Source of the DNA: Hanstruepera marina | Lineage (GTDB): Bacteria > Bacteroidota > Bacteroidia > Flavobacteriales > Flavobacteriaceae | DNA length: 64,000 nt | Reading direction: 5' to 3' | Assembly: GCF_019880635.1 (NCBI RefSeq) | Contig: NZ_JAINVX010000002.1 | Span: 496,001 to 560,000, forward strand | Notes under the pieces: generated by a model | Database searches by the model: none | What the model was told of the DNA's origin: nothing | What the model saw: only the letters and a program-made list of their open reading frames with translations | Position numbers and translations under genes: made by a program | Part shown: positions 1-8,585 of the stretch, in pieces | Layout: every line of letters starts with the position of its first letter | Position numbering within the stretch: the first letter of the stretch is position 1

Positions 1-635
1 ATATCTGAAATGATTTTCATGGAAGGAGTAGGTGGGTAAATGTAGGTGTTGCGTACCATAAATTCCTTTAAAATATCATTTTGAATGGTTCCTGCTAGTT
101 GTTCAGGTTTTACACCTTGCTCTTCCGCAGCCACAATATAAAAGGCCATAATAGGCAAAACAGCTCCGTTCATGGTCATGGAAACTGACATTTTATCCAA
201 AGGAATTTGGTCGAAAAGGGTTTTCATATCTTCAACCGAATCGATAGCTACACCTGCTTTTCCAACATCGCCAACAACACGTTCATGATCAGAATCATAA
301 CCTCTATGTGTTGCCAAATCGAAAGCTACGGAAAGTCCTTTTTGCCCAGCTGCCAAATTACGACGGTAAAAAGCGTTACTTTCTTCAGCTGTTGAGAATC
401 CGGCATATTGGCGTATGGTCCAAGGTCGCCTTACATACATCGTACTATAAGGACCGCGAAGGTTGGGAGCTATTCCAGCAACAAAGCCAAGATGCTCTAC
501 AGCATCTAAATCCGATTTGGAATAGGTGGATTTAACCTGAATGTCTTCAGCTGTATTATGTGAGAGAATATCACTATCTAATTCGTTTTTCGTGCCATTT
601 TTAAGGCTAATATGTTGAATGTTTTTTCTGGACAT
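1..635 (-). CDS. mutB: Methylmalonyl-CoA mutase large subunit, N-terminal 211 residues (runs off window)
   Basis: This is the large, catalytic subunit of adenosylcobalamin-dependent methylmalonyl-CoA mutase, which interconverts methylmalonyl-CoA and succinyl-CoA. The ATG at 635-633 opens a frame that stays open to the window edge, giving 211 residues ([14 protein letters not shown]...). The substrate-binding signature [18 protein letters not shown] is present, followed by [13 protein letters not shown], both hallmarks of the TIM-barrel domain. The C-terminal B12-binding domain would lie outside the window. A lipoprotein gene lies 12 bp upstream, and the small-subunit gene precedes that on the same strand, so all three look cotranscribed. 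Confidence 0.96.
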   Translation of the reverse strand, partial: MSRKNIQHISLKNGTKNELDSDILSHNTAEDIQVKSTYSKSDLDAVEHLGFVAGIAPNLRGPYSTMYVRRPWTIRQYAGFSTAEESNAFYRRNLAAGQKGLSVAFDLATHRGYDSDHERVVGDVGKAGVAIDSVEDMKTLFDQIPLDKMSVSMTMNGAVLPIMAFYIVAAEEQGVKPEQLAGTIQNDILKEFMVRNTYIYPPTPSMKIISD

Positions 636-647
636 TGTGTTTTTTTA

Positions 648-1343
648 TTAATCATGATTATGCCCAGCATGGTCATCAGTTTCTTCTGTAGCAGGCTTTT
701 GTTTAATTAAAGGCTTGCCTGGTTCAGTACGGTAGGTCGTTTTTTCTTGAACTTTATTTTCAGTTACTTGTGTTGGGTCAACATCAAATAATTTAGAATA
801 GTATAAATCTAAGGCTATAAAAGCGGCTAAATAACGATCTGTATTTGCTGTTTTGATTTTATTCAGTAAAGGTGCTCCAAAAATATCAGCACGCATACTA
901 TTTGTGGAAATTAATGCTTTGTAGGTGGTTGCAAGACCTTTGTCTTTCATGTTGTCTCCTATACAAGTAAAGATATCTGCCTTGTAATTAAGAGTGTTAT
1001 CAGTGTTCCACAATTCAGATTGGTTTTTAAGTGCATTAAAAACTTCCATACTATGTGGTGTTGCAACTTCTTGATACTTAACACCGTTTCTTTGTGTTGC
1101 TCTAAAAAAATTGGTGTATGCAACGCGCACATCTGAACTTCGTGTATTGTAGGTTTTCATAATATCATCTTCAAAAGACAAAAGTGCTTCATGAATTAAT
1201 TTTGTATCAACATTAGGACAGTTTAAAGCATTTTCTGTTTCAGTATACTTATAATTAAAATCAACTGTTTTGGTTTCATTTTTACAACTTAACACTGTTA
1301 AAAATACGGTTAGAATGGTAAGTTTTAAAAAGGTTTTTTGCAT
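648..1343 (-). CDS. Predicted lipoprotein with His-rich tail
   Basis: This 231-aa protein has a short lipoprotein signal (MQKTFLKLTILTVFLTVLSC) with the lipobox VLSC, so it should be acylated and anchored in a membrane. The start at 1343 is preferred because it puts the signal peptide at the very N-terminus; the longest frame starts at 1391 and adds 16 residues. The mature part is soluble and helical-looking with a few cysteines, and it ends in a histidine-rich tail, DDHAGHNHD. It is wedged between the two methylmalonyl-CoA mutase subunit genes. I do not recognise a family. The tail could bind metal, but that is only suggested by composition. Confidence 0.75.
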   Translation of the reverse strand: MQKTFLKLTILTVFLTVLSCKNETKTVDFNYKYTETENALNCPNVDTKLIHEALLSFEDDIMKTYNTRSSDVRVAYTNFFRATQRNGVKYQEVATPHSMEVFNALKNQSELWNTDNTLNYKADIFTCIGDNMKDKGLATTYKALISTNSMRADIFGAPLLNKIKTANTDRYLAAFIALDLYYSKLFDVDPTQVTENKVQEKTTYRTEPGKPLIKQKPATEETDDHAGHNHD

Positions 1344-1411
1344 GGATATTAATTTTCCTTTTAATAAGTAGTTTTTAATCGTCGATTTCATAGTTTTTGA
1401 AATTTTAAAAT

Positions 1412-2773
1412 TTATTCGTTGTGTAATCTTTGTTGTTCCATAGTTTCAGATAAGCGCTTTTCTATAATAGGCTCGATGAGTGTTTTACTCGGTTTGGTTT
1501 TAACAAAAGGATATAATTCTAAATTATCCTTCATGCGGTCATCATTGTTTGGATACTTGTTCGAGCCGACCAAAACCAGTTTTCCTGAATAAAATTGCTC
1601 TTGTTCCTTTTGAGCTGATTCTTTAATCTTTCTTTGAATAATACCTTCTTTAAGTTGTGATAAAAATCCGCCTTGTGTTTCTATTTCTTTAAATAATGTT
1701 AATGCTTTTTCAGTAAGTTGTTTGGTAAGGGTCTCAATATAATAGGCTCCATCTGCAGGATTATTTACCATATTGAAATAACTTTCGTGTTTCAGTATTA
1801 ATAACTGGTTTCTTGAAATTCTATCCCCGAACTCATTGTTTTTATGGTAAATGGCATCATAAGGTAAATTACAAATACTGTTTGCACCTCCTAAAACTGC
1901 ACTCATACATTCGCTTGTGGTTCGCAACATATTAGTATTGTAATCGTATAATGTTTTGTTGCGTTTGGTTGGTACAGCAAAAATGTTGGTTTCTATTTTA
2001 CACTCATAGGCATCTGCCAAGAGCTCAACTAGAGTCCGTAAGGCACGAAGTTTGGCTATTTCAAAAAAATAGTTGGATCCAACCGAAACGTTAAAGGTTA
2101 GGGTTAGCTTTTCATTTTGTAAAGGCTTTTCAGAATTTAAATAATTTAAATATTCATTACAATGAGCTAGAGTATAAGCTAATTGCTGTACCATATTGGC
2201 ACCAGCATTTTGATATAAGCTTGTATCAACACTAAATTGTGTTGTACTGTTTGCTATTTTGGAAAATTGCGCGTGGTCTTCTTTTAGATTGTTATACCAA
2301 TTGCCTGAACGCGCTAAATGACCAATAATATCTGTGCAGAAGTATATGCTTGCTTTTGTATCGTGATTTTGAATGGTTTTTATAAAATTAGCGTCACAAA
2401 ACAAACATTCAAAATACAGGATTTTTGCCGTTATATTATTTAATAATTGGCTTATGGAAACTGTAGCGTTAGGTATAATGAATTTAATAGTTTCAGCACC
2501 ACGGTTAAGGGCATCTGTAGCTATTTTATTAGCTATTGTAACATCGTCTACATAAATGGTTTGAGCTACGGTCCAAGAAGTTGCTTTTGTTTCGGGAACT
2601 TGTTCTAAAGTTTCAAATACTTCTAGGTGATAAAAAGGCTTAACATCTATACCTTCGTTAGTGTGCCATATTAAGGTGTCATTATAATCGGCACCTTTTA
2701 GGTCGGCTTGAATTTTTTGTTTCCATTCTTTTGCAGAAACATTAGGAAATTTGTTAAATAGTTTTTTAGTCAT
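1412..2773 (-). CDS. mutA: Methylmalonyl-CoA mutase small subunit
   Basis: The 453-aa small subunit pairs with the large subunit encoded downstream on the same strand. It resembles the barrel domain of the large subunit but has no cobalamin-binding His in a DxHxxG setting, as expected for the non-catalytic chain. The N-terminus MTKKLFNKFPNVSAKEWKQK matches the usual start of this family, so I use the ATG at 2773 rather than the longer frame from 2827. That start overlaps the last 8 bp of the DivIC gene, which suggests translational coupling. The motif GADYNDTLIWHTNEGIDVKP near residue 30 is typical. Confidence is high from sequence recognition and operon context. Confidence 0.92.
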   Translation of the reverse strand: MTKKLFNKFPNVSAKEWKQKIQADLKGADYNDTLIWHTNEGIDVKPFYHLEVFETLEQVPETKATSWTVAQTIYVDDVTIANKIATDALNRGAETIKFIIPNATVSISQLLNNITAKILYFECLFCDANFIKTIQNHDTKASIYFCTDIIGHLARSGNWYNNLKEDHAQFSKIANSTTQFSVDTSLYQNAGANMVQQLAYTLAHCNEYLNYLNSEKPLQNEKLTLTFNVSVGSNYFFEIAKLRALRTLVELLADAYECKIETNIFAVPTKRNKTLYDYNTNMLRTTSECMSAVLGGANSICNLPYDAIYHKNNEFGDRISRNQLLILKHESYFNMVNNPADGAYYIETLTKQLTEKALTLFKEIETQGGFLSQLKEGIIQRKIKESAQKEQEQFYSGKLVLVGSNKYPNNDDRMKDNLELYPFVKTKPSKTLIEPIIEKRLSETMEQQRLHNE

Positions 2774-3092
2774 TTTTATCCTCTTTTGGAATGCTGTCTT
2801 CATATTCAATAATGAAGATTTCTTCATCGGCTTTTTTCATGTAATATTTTTCACGAGCTAACTTTTCAACACCTTCTTCGTTACTCAATTCTTTTATGGC
2901 CTTTTTATCTTTTTCAATCTCACTTTTATAATACTCTTTTTCGGCTTCAAGATCATCAATTTCAGAATTTAATTCGTGATGGATAAACCAGGAATTGGCA
3001 TCAATAAATAACATCCAAATAGTAAAGCCCACAAAAATAATTACAAATATATTTTTGAATGGTTTGACGTATTTGTTTTTAAGAAACTTCAT
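2766..3092 (-). CDS. DivIC/FtsB-family septum formation initiator
   Basis: This small bitopic division protein has 108 aa: a short cytoplasmic N-terminus, one transmembrane helix at about residues 14-32 (NIFVIIFVGFTIWMLF), then a coiled coil (about 38-80) and a C-terminal segment. The motif EGVEKLAREKYYMKKADEEIF is the typical DivIC/FtsB ending. In other bacteria the family forms a complex with FtsL and FtsQ at the division site. The gene starts immediately after the uridine kinase stop codon and overlaps the mutase small-subunit start, so the four genes form one tight minus-strand block. Confidence 0.9.
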   Translation of the reverse strand: MKFLKNKYVKPFKNIFVIIFVGFTIWMLFIDANSWFIHHELNSEIDDLEAEKEYYKSEIEKDKKAIKELSNEEGVEKLAREKYYMKKADEEIFIIEYEDSIPKEDKND

Positions 3093-3701
3093 TTATTGTA
3101 AACGGTCATTTATTATGGTCTTAACAATATCAACTGCTACAGTATTGTATTTATTATTAGGTATAATAATATCGGCATACTCCTTCATAGGTTCGATAAA
3201 TTGTTGATGCATAGGTTTCAGTGTGTTTTGGTACCGGTTTAATACTTCATCCAAATCTCTGCCTCGTTCTGAAATATCACGCTTTAAGCGCCTAATTAAG
3301 CGCTCGTCACTATCGGCATGCACAAAAATTTTAATGTCAAACATGTCTCGTAATTCAGGGTTTGTTAAAATTAAAATACCCTCAACAATCATAACCTTTC
3401 TTGGGTGTGTTAAAATAGTATCGCCTGTACGATTGTGTTTGACAAAAGAATATACTGGTTGTTCTATGGTCTGTCCTTTTTTCAATTCTTTGAGGTGCGA
3501 TTCCAATAATTCAAAATCTATTGACCTTGGGTGATCAAAATTTATTTTTACACGTTCATCAAAACTTAAATGCGACGTATCTTTATAATACGAGTCTTGT
3601 GAAATGACACCCACTTCACCTTCAGGTAATTGATTTAATATTTGATTGACAACGGTTGTTTTACCACAACCTGTTCCACCAGCAATCCCAATAATTAGCA
3701 T
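3093..3701 (-). CDS. udk: Uridine kinase
   Basis: This 202-aa enzyme phosphorylates uridine and cytidine to UMP and CMP using ATP or GTP, in the pyrimidine salvage pathway. The P-loop GGTGCGKT lies at residues 8-15. The segment SQDSYYKD, the FDHPRSIDF motif (nucleoside binding), the EGILIL strand and the RRLKRDISERGRD lid-like region follow in the canonical order. Its length is normal for bacterial Udk. It is the first gene of the block that continues with DivIC and the mutase genes; the stop codon abuts the DivIC start without spacing. The cytosolic location follows from the absence of any signal or membrane segment. Confidence 0.96.
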   Translation of the reverse strand: MLIIGIAGGTGCGKTTVVNQILNQLPEGEVGVISQDSYYKDTSHLSFDERVKINFDHPRSIDFELLESHLKELKKGQTIEQPVYSFVKHNRTGDTILTHPRKVMIVEGILILTNPELRDMFDIKIFVHADSDERLIRRLKRDISERGRDLDEVLNRYQNTLKPMHQQFIEPMKEYADIIIPNNKYNTVAVDIVKTIINDRLQ

Positions 3702-3791
3702 GCAAACATTTTTTGTTTAACAAATTTAGTTATTTACCCAATAAAAGAAAGGCTTTGATGCAAAGCTTTTAAATTTATTGTAATTTTATTT

Positions 3792-3818
3792 TTGTTTTAA
3801 AGAAAAGCTATATATTTG
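3792..3818 (+). promoter_or_regulatory. Promoter of tRNA-Pro (Bacteroidota type)
   Basis: A perfect -7 element TATATTTG (3811-3818, consensus TAnnTTTG) follows a TTG at 3792-3794 with 16 bp between. The tRNA begins 25 bp downstream. This is the expected Flavobacterium-type promoter. Confidence 0.75.
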
Positions 3819-3843
3819 CAGTCCTAAAATGATAACCAAGTTT

Positions 3844-3918
3844 CGGGGTGTAGCGTAGCCCGGTTATCGCGCCGCGTTTGGGACGCGGAGGTCGCAGGTT
3901 CGAATCCTGCCACCCCGA
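3844..3918 (+). tRNA. tRNA-Pro (anticodon TGG)
   Basis: A full cloverleaf can be drawn. The acceptor arms are CGGGGTG (3844-3850) and CACCCCG (3911-3917) with discriminator A3918. The anticodon arm CCGCG/CGCGG encloses the loop TTTGGGA with anticodon TGG at 3879-3881. The T arm is GCAGG-TTCGAAT-CCTGC (3894-3910). CCA is not encoded. The 3' end, from the T loop on, is the attachment core of the integrative element and is repeated at 37557-37574. The element's copy therefore regenerates an intact tRNA at the left junction. Confidence 0.97.
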
Positions 3919-3920
3919 CT
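3903..3920 (+). repeat. attL core (18-bp direct repeat)
   Basis: AATCCTGCCACCCCGACT covers the T-loop end, the T-stem and acceptor 3' strands of tRNA-Pro, the discriminator base and two bases beyond. It is identical to 37557-37574. Bases on either side of the two copies differ, so 18 bp is the exact extent. Confidence 0.9.
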
Positions 3921-3942
3921 AAATTAATAATCAAATAACATC

Positions 3943-3976
3943 AAAGCCTTGGTAATCGTAAGATTATCGAGGCTTT
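3943..3976 (+). terminator. Strong hairpin just inside the element's left end
   Basis: AAAGCCTTGGTAATC (3943-3957) pairs with GATTATCGAGGCTTT (3962-3976) around a GTAA loop: 15 pairs including two G-U. A T-rich run (TGTGGTTTTTAG) follows. It lies 25 bp after the tRNA. Because integration separated the tRNA from its original terminator (now at 37578), this hairpin is well placed to end tRNA transcription and to shield the integrase gene from it. Confidence 0.65.
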
Positions 3977-4022
3977 GTGGTTTTTAGTAAATCATAAAAT
4001 TTGATATTATTTGATTAAATAA

Positions 4023-4070
4023 GTGACCTATTCGGTTACCATTTAATAACAAATAAAAAGGTAACCGAAT
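4023..4070 (+). promoter_or_regulatory. Candidate arm-type recombinase/excisionase sites, left end
   Basis: GTGACCTATTCGGTTACC (4023-4040) matches 37481-37498 at the right end in 16 of 18 positions and in the same orientation. A partial third copy lies inverted at 4060-4070 (GGTAACCGAAT), so ATTCGGTTACC and GGTAACCGAAT form an 11-bp inverted repeat around 19 bp. Repeats near both att cores, in the position of arm sites of lambda-type integrases, suggest integrase or excisionase binding. The inverted pair could also be an operator for the integrase gene. Confidence 0.5.
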
Positions 4071-4121
4071 TATTGATTTGACTTTCGTCAGTAAACAAAT
4101 GTTTAATTAAAGACGAAAGAC

Positions 4122-5375
4122 ATGAAAACTTCTACAACGTTTAGTATTCTGTTTTGGCTAAAACTCTCAAAAGCCAAAAATGGAAAAGCACCACTTTATG
4201 CTCGAATTACAGTAAATGGTAAAAGAGCAGAAATCAGCCTCAAAAGAAAAATCAAAATTGAGTACTGGAGCTCGGCCAAAAATAAAGTCAAGGGTACAAA
4301 TCAGGAGGCAAGGATTATTAATGAGTTTTTAGATCAGGTATCTTCAGAACTTCATCAATCAAAAAATGAGTTAAAATCCGAAGGCAAAATTATTTCGGCC
4401 CAAACTGTAAAAGCAAGGTATTTAAAGGAAGATGAACTAAACTTCTCTTTAAATGATATTATAAAGTACCATAATGAAGATATGGTAGGGAAACTAAAAT
4501 GGGGTACTCAAAAAAACTACTTCACCACACAAGGATATATTGCAGATTTCATTTTCATTAAATATAAGGTTACAGATATGTATTTAAAACAGTTGGACTA
4601 TAACTTCATTTTGAGGTTTGAGAAATATTTAAGAAGCTACATACCAACTGACCATCAAAAGCCGATGGGAAATAATACGGTGATGAAGCACATTGAGCGC
4701 TTCAGAAAAATGATAACGCTTGCTTATAAATTAGAATGGATTGAAAGAGACCCTTTTATAAATTTTCAATCCAAGTTTGAAAAAGTTGAAAGAGGCTTTT
4801 TAACAGAATTAGAATTACTATCAATTGAGGAAAAATATTTTTCAATTGAAAGGCTACGACTAGTAAAAGATTTATTCATTTTCGCTTGCTATACGGGCTT
4901 AAGTTATATCGACGTTGTTAATCTTACTGAAAATGATATCAATTATGGAATCGATGGAGAGTTTTGGATAACAATGAAACGTGAGAAAACAAATAATCAA
5001 TTAAGAATACCAATATTACCAAAAGCTTTGGGAATAATTATGAAGTACAAAAGGAACCCAAGAGCCTTGGCCAATGGAACAATTTTTCCTAAAATGTCAA
5101 ATCAAAAGTTAAATGCCTATCTCAAAGAAATTGCCGATTTATGTGAAATAAAAAAGAATTTAACGTTTCATTTAGCACGTCATACATTTGCTACAACAGT
5201 TACTTTGAGCAATGGTGTTCCCATTGAAACAGTTTCAAAGCTTCTGGGGCATTCAAGAATTTCAACTACTCAAATTTATGCTAAAGTAATTGAAAGAAAA
5301 GTGAGTGAGGATATGGGTGTTTTGAAAAATGTTTTGCTGAAAAAGAACAAATTTGAAAAAAGTATGGTCAACTAA
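4122..5375 (+). CDS. int: Tyrosine recombinase/integrase of the element (IntDOT-like)
   Basis: This 417-aa site-specific recombinase should insert and excise the element at tRNA-Pro. Residues 1-100 form the arm-binding domain (ending in the VKARYLKEDE region), about 105-215 the SAM-like core-binding domain, and about 225-400 the catalytic domain. The catalytic box HLARHTFAT (H350, R353), H377 in LLGHSRISTTQIY and the nucleophile Y386 are all present. The first catalytic arginine position reads TGLSYIDV with Ser261, as in CTnDOT IntDOT, which naturally lacks that arginine. The ATG at 4122 is preceded by an 8-bp inverted repeat (CTTTCGTC/GACGAAAG at 4082-4089 and 4112-4119) that could regulate it. 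The gene reads inward from attL. Confidence 0.95.
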   Translation: MKTSTTFSILFWLKLSKAKNGKAPLYARITVNGKRAEISLKRKIKIEYWSSAKNKVKGTNQEARIINEFLDQVSSELHQSKNELKSEGKIISAQTVKARYLKEDELNFSLNDIIKYHNEDMVGKLKWGTQKNYFTTQGYIADFIFIKYKVTDMYLKQLDYNFILRFEKYLRSYIPTDHQKPMGNNTVMKHIERFRKMITLAYKLEWIERDPFINFQSKFEKVERGFLTELELLSIEEKYFSIERLRLVKDLFIFACYTGLSYIDVVNLTENDINYGIDGEFWITMKREKTNNQLRIPILPKALGIIMKYKRNPRALANGTIFPKMSNQKLNAYLKEIADLCEIKKNLTFHLARHTFATTVTLSNGVPIETVSKLLGHSRISTTQIYAKVIERKVSEDMGVLKNVLLKKNKFEKSMVN

Positions 5376-5848
5376 TTAAAATCTTTGCTTTTTTGATTAT
5401 CCTCAATCATTTATTGCCATCTTATAACTTGGGAACAATGAATTGAAGAGTTAAGGTTAAATAATATAATACTTCTATATTTTTAAAATATGAAATATTC
5501 ATTAAGTTATGAGCGTATTACAATTATATAATTTCATACTTGACCAAAGTAAATTTAAGTTAATTATTTAGAAACTAAACAATATGAGTTTATTAAGATT
5601 AATATTGATAATAGAGTTGTTACTTTTATTTGCATTAATACTGAAGGGTAATCTCCAAATTTGGGTTCAGTATAATTGTATATGAATTCATAAATATGCC
5701 AGAAATTGTTGATTAATAAAAACAACATAGAATTTGGATGTAATTTGCTTTGGTTTTATGGCATAACAAAATAATGATTGAGACCATTGGAGTAAATTGA
5801 AGATTATATCAAAATTAAATTTTTATACACTGTTAAACCATAAGCATT
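5376..5848. other. Intergenic stretch without convincing genes
   Basis: This 473-bp, very AT-rich stretch separates the integrase from the cargo. I see no RNA gene and no long frame. The only small frame of note is 5584-5685 (33 aa, MSLLRLILIIELLLLFALIL...), a hydrophobic peptide with a charged tail. It has no clear ribosome site or homologue that I recognise, so I do not call it a gene. Confidence 0.4.
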
Positions 5849-7306
5849 ATGAAATTAAGAATACTATTTCTAGTCGCATATTTATTTTTAGCAACCACTG
5901 CGAAACCTCAAAGTACTATTAACGATACAATAACAAGAAATCTCTCAAGTGCATTGAGTTCCTTTGCGAAAAACGGAATGTTAAGTGGAAATGTATTAGT
6001 AGCTCAAGACAATAAGATTGTTTTTCATGAAAGCTTTGGGCTTGCCAATTACGAATGGAAAATAGCCAACACACTTGAAACCAAAATGTACATTGCTTCA
6101 ATCTCTAAACAATTTACATCTACTTTGATTTTGCGTCTGGTTCAGGAGGGTTTATTGGAATTGAATACACCTATTGTTAATTATATACCACAACTATCAT
6201 CAAAGCACTTCGAGAAAATTACAATTCATCAGCTACTCTCGCATACTTCTGGATTACCACGCAGAATATTTTTTGAGCAGGAAGAATTAAGGTTTGAGCA
6301 TACCGATTCCGAGAAGATTGAAAAAATAGATGAATTCCCTTTGCTTTTTGAACCAGGAAGCGACTTTAGTTATAGTAATATAGGTTATTATCTGCTACAC
6401 TTAATTACAGAAGCAGTTACTAACAAGAAGTTTGAAAGCCTTGTAGAGAATAAGCTCCTAAAGCCTATTGGATTAGAGCACACTGGGTTTATGAATAACT
6501 CCTCAATAGTTGAAAATATGGCTAGTGGCTATTCTATAATTGCAGGATATCCAACCATTCCTGAATTCAGTGATATTTCAAACTCCATTGGTGCAGGGGG
6601 CATGTATTCAACAACACATGACTTGTATTTATGGGATCAGGCTCTTCGAAATCATATTATTTTGGATTCGATTCATACCGAAAAGCTATACGTTCAAAAT
6701 AAGGAGCATTATGGATATGGATGGAAGATCAAAAACCTTTCTAAAAAAGAGAATGAACTTAATAGACGAGTCGAGCACAATGGTGATGGAAGGGGGTTCG
6801 CTTCCAATTTTACGAGGTATCTTGAAAGTAATTTTGTAGTCATAATTCTAGGTAACCATGATTATATTGAGAGGTCGTTAGTTTTAACTTATATCATCAG
6901 GATTTTAAATGACCTGCCTGTTAAACCAGTAGTTTCGGTGGCAAACGGTTACTATAAACAGTTGCTTGAAAAGAATATTGATTTTGAAAATATCAAGAGT
7001 CAGCTAAAGATTGACAAGGAGAAGAGAGAAGCTCTCGATATACCAAATTATATGGATTTCTTTAATCAAGGATCTAAACTTTACAATTCTGGGAGAAAGG
7101 AGGAAGCTCTGAATTATTTTAGATTTATGATTCATTTATCTCCTGATAACTATTTGGGCTATTTCGCATTGGGGCAACACTATCTACAATCTGGACAAAT
7201 AGAGGAAGCAAAAAAATATTTGATGCTTTCATTAGAAAGAAAACCAAATGATCAAAATATTATTAAGTTAATTAATGAAACTGATGCTAATAATAAACGC
7301 AATTAA
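5849..7306 (+). CDS. Exported serine hydrolase, beta-lactamase/PBP-like, with C-terminal TPR
   Basis: This 485-aa protein has a signal peptide (MKLRILFLVAYLFLATTAKPQS). Residues 30-330 form a class C beta-lactamase/DD-peptidase fold. The nucleophile motif SISK is at residues 84-87 (SxxK), YSN at 175-177 is the YxN motif, and HNGDGRG later supplies the HxG element. The C-terminal 100 residues contain tetratricopeptide-like helices (GRKEEALNYFRFM, GQIEEAKKYLMLS). Such periplasmic enzymes include esterases, D-aminopeptidases and transpeptidases; activity on beta-lactams cannot be inferred. It stands alone, with about 240 bp to the next gene, and is the first cargo gene of the element. Confidence 0.88.
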   Translation: MKLRILFLVAYLFLATTAKPQSTINDTITRNLSSALSSFAKNGMLSGNVLVAQDNKIVFHESFGLANYEWKIANTLETKMYIASISKQFTSTLILRLVQEGLLELNTPIVNYIPQLSSKHFEKITIHQLLSHTSGLPRRIFFEQEELRFEHTDSEKIEKIDEFPLLFEPGSDFSYSNIGYYLLHLITEAVTNKKFESLVENKLLKPIGLEHTGFMNNSSIVENMASGYSIIAGYPTIPEFSDISNSIGAGGMYSTTHDLYLWDQALRNHIILDSIHTEKLYVQNKEHYGYGWKIKNLSKKENELNRRVEHNGDGRGFASNFTRYLESNFVVIILGNHDYIERSLVLTYIIRILNDLPVKPVVSVANGYYKQLLEKNIDFENIKSQLKIDKEKREALDIPNYMDFFNQGSKLYNSGRKEEALNYFRFMIHLSPDNYLGYFALGQHYLQSGQIEEAKKYLMLSLERKPNDQNIIKLINETDANNKRN

Positions 7307-7520
7307 ATTGGACGTTTGTTTTTGCAATTATAAGAAAGGAAAGCTATGACATTAATTCATTAAGAGATATTTTAAATAAATCAGCTTTAACAAAGCTAGC
7401 ATAATTAATTTGCTTATTCACACTCTCTACTAAATATTAGAAGCGATAGTATATAATTGTTACCAGTTTATAAATTGGCACTAACTTAACTGGATTTCTT
7501 TTAAAGTGATAAGCCCACTT

Positions 7521-7547
7521 TTGTAGCTTTGAAAAGCTAAATATTTG
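7521..7547 (+). promoter_or_regulatory. Candidate promoter, close to the start codon
   Basis: TTG (7521-7523), 16 bp, then AATATTTG (7540-7547), which matches TAnnTTTG in seven of eight positions. The ATG used for the next gene is only 7 bp downstream, so transcription would begin at or near the start codon and the mRNA could be almost leaderless. Confidence 0.4.
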
Positions 7548-7553
7548 CATAAA

Positions 7554-8414
7554 ATGAAATATACTTTTATTGCAATTCTATTTTTTTTAAGCTCTAATCT
7601 TTTTTCTCAAAATAGTATTGCATATATAACTAATCAGTTAGGGAACTTTGATATTTACATAATTGACGAGGATGGCAAAAACCAAAAACAGCTTACTACA
7701 AATAAGGGTTGGGATTGGTTGCCCAAATGGAATAAGCATTTACAAGCTATTATCTATAATTCTAATGATACTTTGAAAAAATTTTCTATTAATGCTATCG
7801 ATAGAAATGGGATAGAAAAAAACCTTGACACAAAGGGAATGGAAGAATTTATACTTTCCCCAGATGGCAAAAAGGCGCTTTACACATTAAAGGATAATAA
7901 CAATAGATATATTGGACTTTTTGACCCAGAAAAGGAAACTAATCAACTTTTAATCATTGATTCTTCTTATAACGGACGACCAGATTGGTCACCAAATGGG
8001 CAATACTTCAGTTTTATTTCGAATAGGGATGGTAACAACGAATTGTATGTATTTGATCTGAACTCAAGGAATACAAAAAGGTTGACTGATTCTGAAAAAA
8101 GTGAAAAATACACCTCATGGATGCCTGATTCTAAAACAATTGTCTATACCTATCATTATTCTGATGAAAGGGATAATGAGCATAACGACATTTTTTCTAT
8201 TAACATCAGAAATAATAAGAAACATCAAATAACCAATGATAAAAAATTCTATCAAGAAATTGATGTCTCACCTGATGGTAAAAAAATAGTATTTCATGCC
8301 AAAAGAAATGGTAAACACCATTTATACATTATGGATATAAACGGGAAAAATGAAAATCAATTAACAAAAGCTGATGCCTACCACGGTGAGCCTGAATGGA
8401 TTTCTTCAAACTAA
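7554..8414 (+). CDS. TolB-like/PD40 beta-propeller protein, exported
   Basis: This 286-aa protein starts MKYTFIAILFFLSSNLFSQ, a clear signal peptide; the ATG at 7554 is preferred over an upstream TTG. The rest is a series of PD40/WD40-like blades, each with a phrase like SPDGKK or SPNGQYFSFISNRDGNNELY followed by a strand ending in ..QLT. Recurrences at about residues 30, 100, 145, 190, 235 and 265 suggest a six-bladed propeller as in TolB. Proteins of this kind act in the periplasm as binding scaffolds. No catalytic domain is attached. It lies between the serine hydrolase and a VOC remnant, all on the same strand. Confidence 0.8.
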   Translation: MKYTFIAILFFLSSNLFSQNSIAYITNQLGNFDIYIIDEDGKNQKQLTTNKGWDWLPKWNKHLQAIIYNSNDTLKKFSINAIDRNGIEKNLDTKGMEEFILSPDGKKALYTLKDNNNRYIGLFDPEKETNQLLIIDSSYNGRPDWSPNGQYFSFISNRDGNNELYVFDLNSRNTKRLTDSEKSEKYTSWMPDSKTIVYTYHYSDERDNEHNDIFSINIRNNKKHQITNDKKFYQEIDVSPDGKKIVFHAKRNGKHHLYIMDINGKNENQLTKADAYHGEPEWISSN

Positions 8415-8425
8415 ATGATTTTTTC

Positions 8426-8560
8426 ATGATAAAAAAGTTTAGGTGCGTATTGACAGTTCTCGATTTAGAAAAATCAGTGAAGTATTATTCAGAAGTATTA
8501 GGTTTTGATGTTTATATGATAGAAGATCTAGATTGCTTTTTAATTGATAATAATAAATGA
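8426..8560 (+). pseudogene. Remnant of a VOC (glyoxalase/bleomycin-resistance fold) gene
   Basis: An ATG at 8426 opens a 44-codon frame ending at TGA 8558-8560. Its translation, MIKKFRCVLTVLDLEKSVKYY then SEVLGFDVYMIED..., is the typical first beta-alpha-beta unit of a VOC domain (D-[LIV]-EKSVKYYSEVLGF). A complete VOC domain is roughly 110-130 residues, so about two thirds is missing. The sequence after the stop does not continue the fold, and the GLPGLI gene follows at once. It is most likely a truncated leftover from recombination within the cargo. Confidence 0.7.
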
Positions 8561-8585
8561 AGAATTAAATAGTAAAATCACAGCA

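Noticed and set aside
5584-5685. 33-aa hydrophobic frame (possible small toxin or leader peptide)
   Set aside because: It has no clear ribosome site, no known relative and no partner. AT-rich DNA gives such frames by chance.
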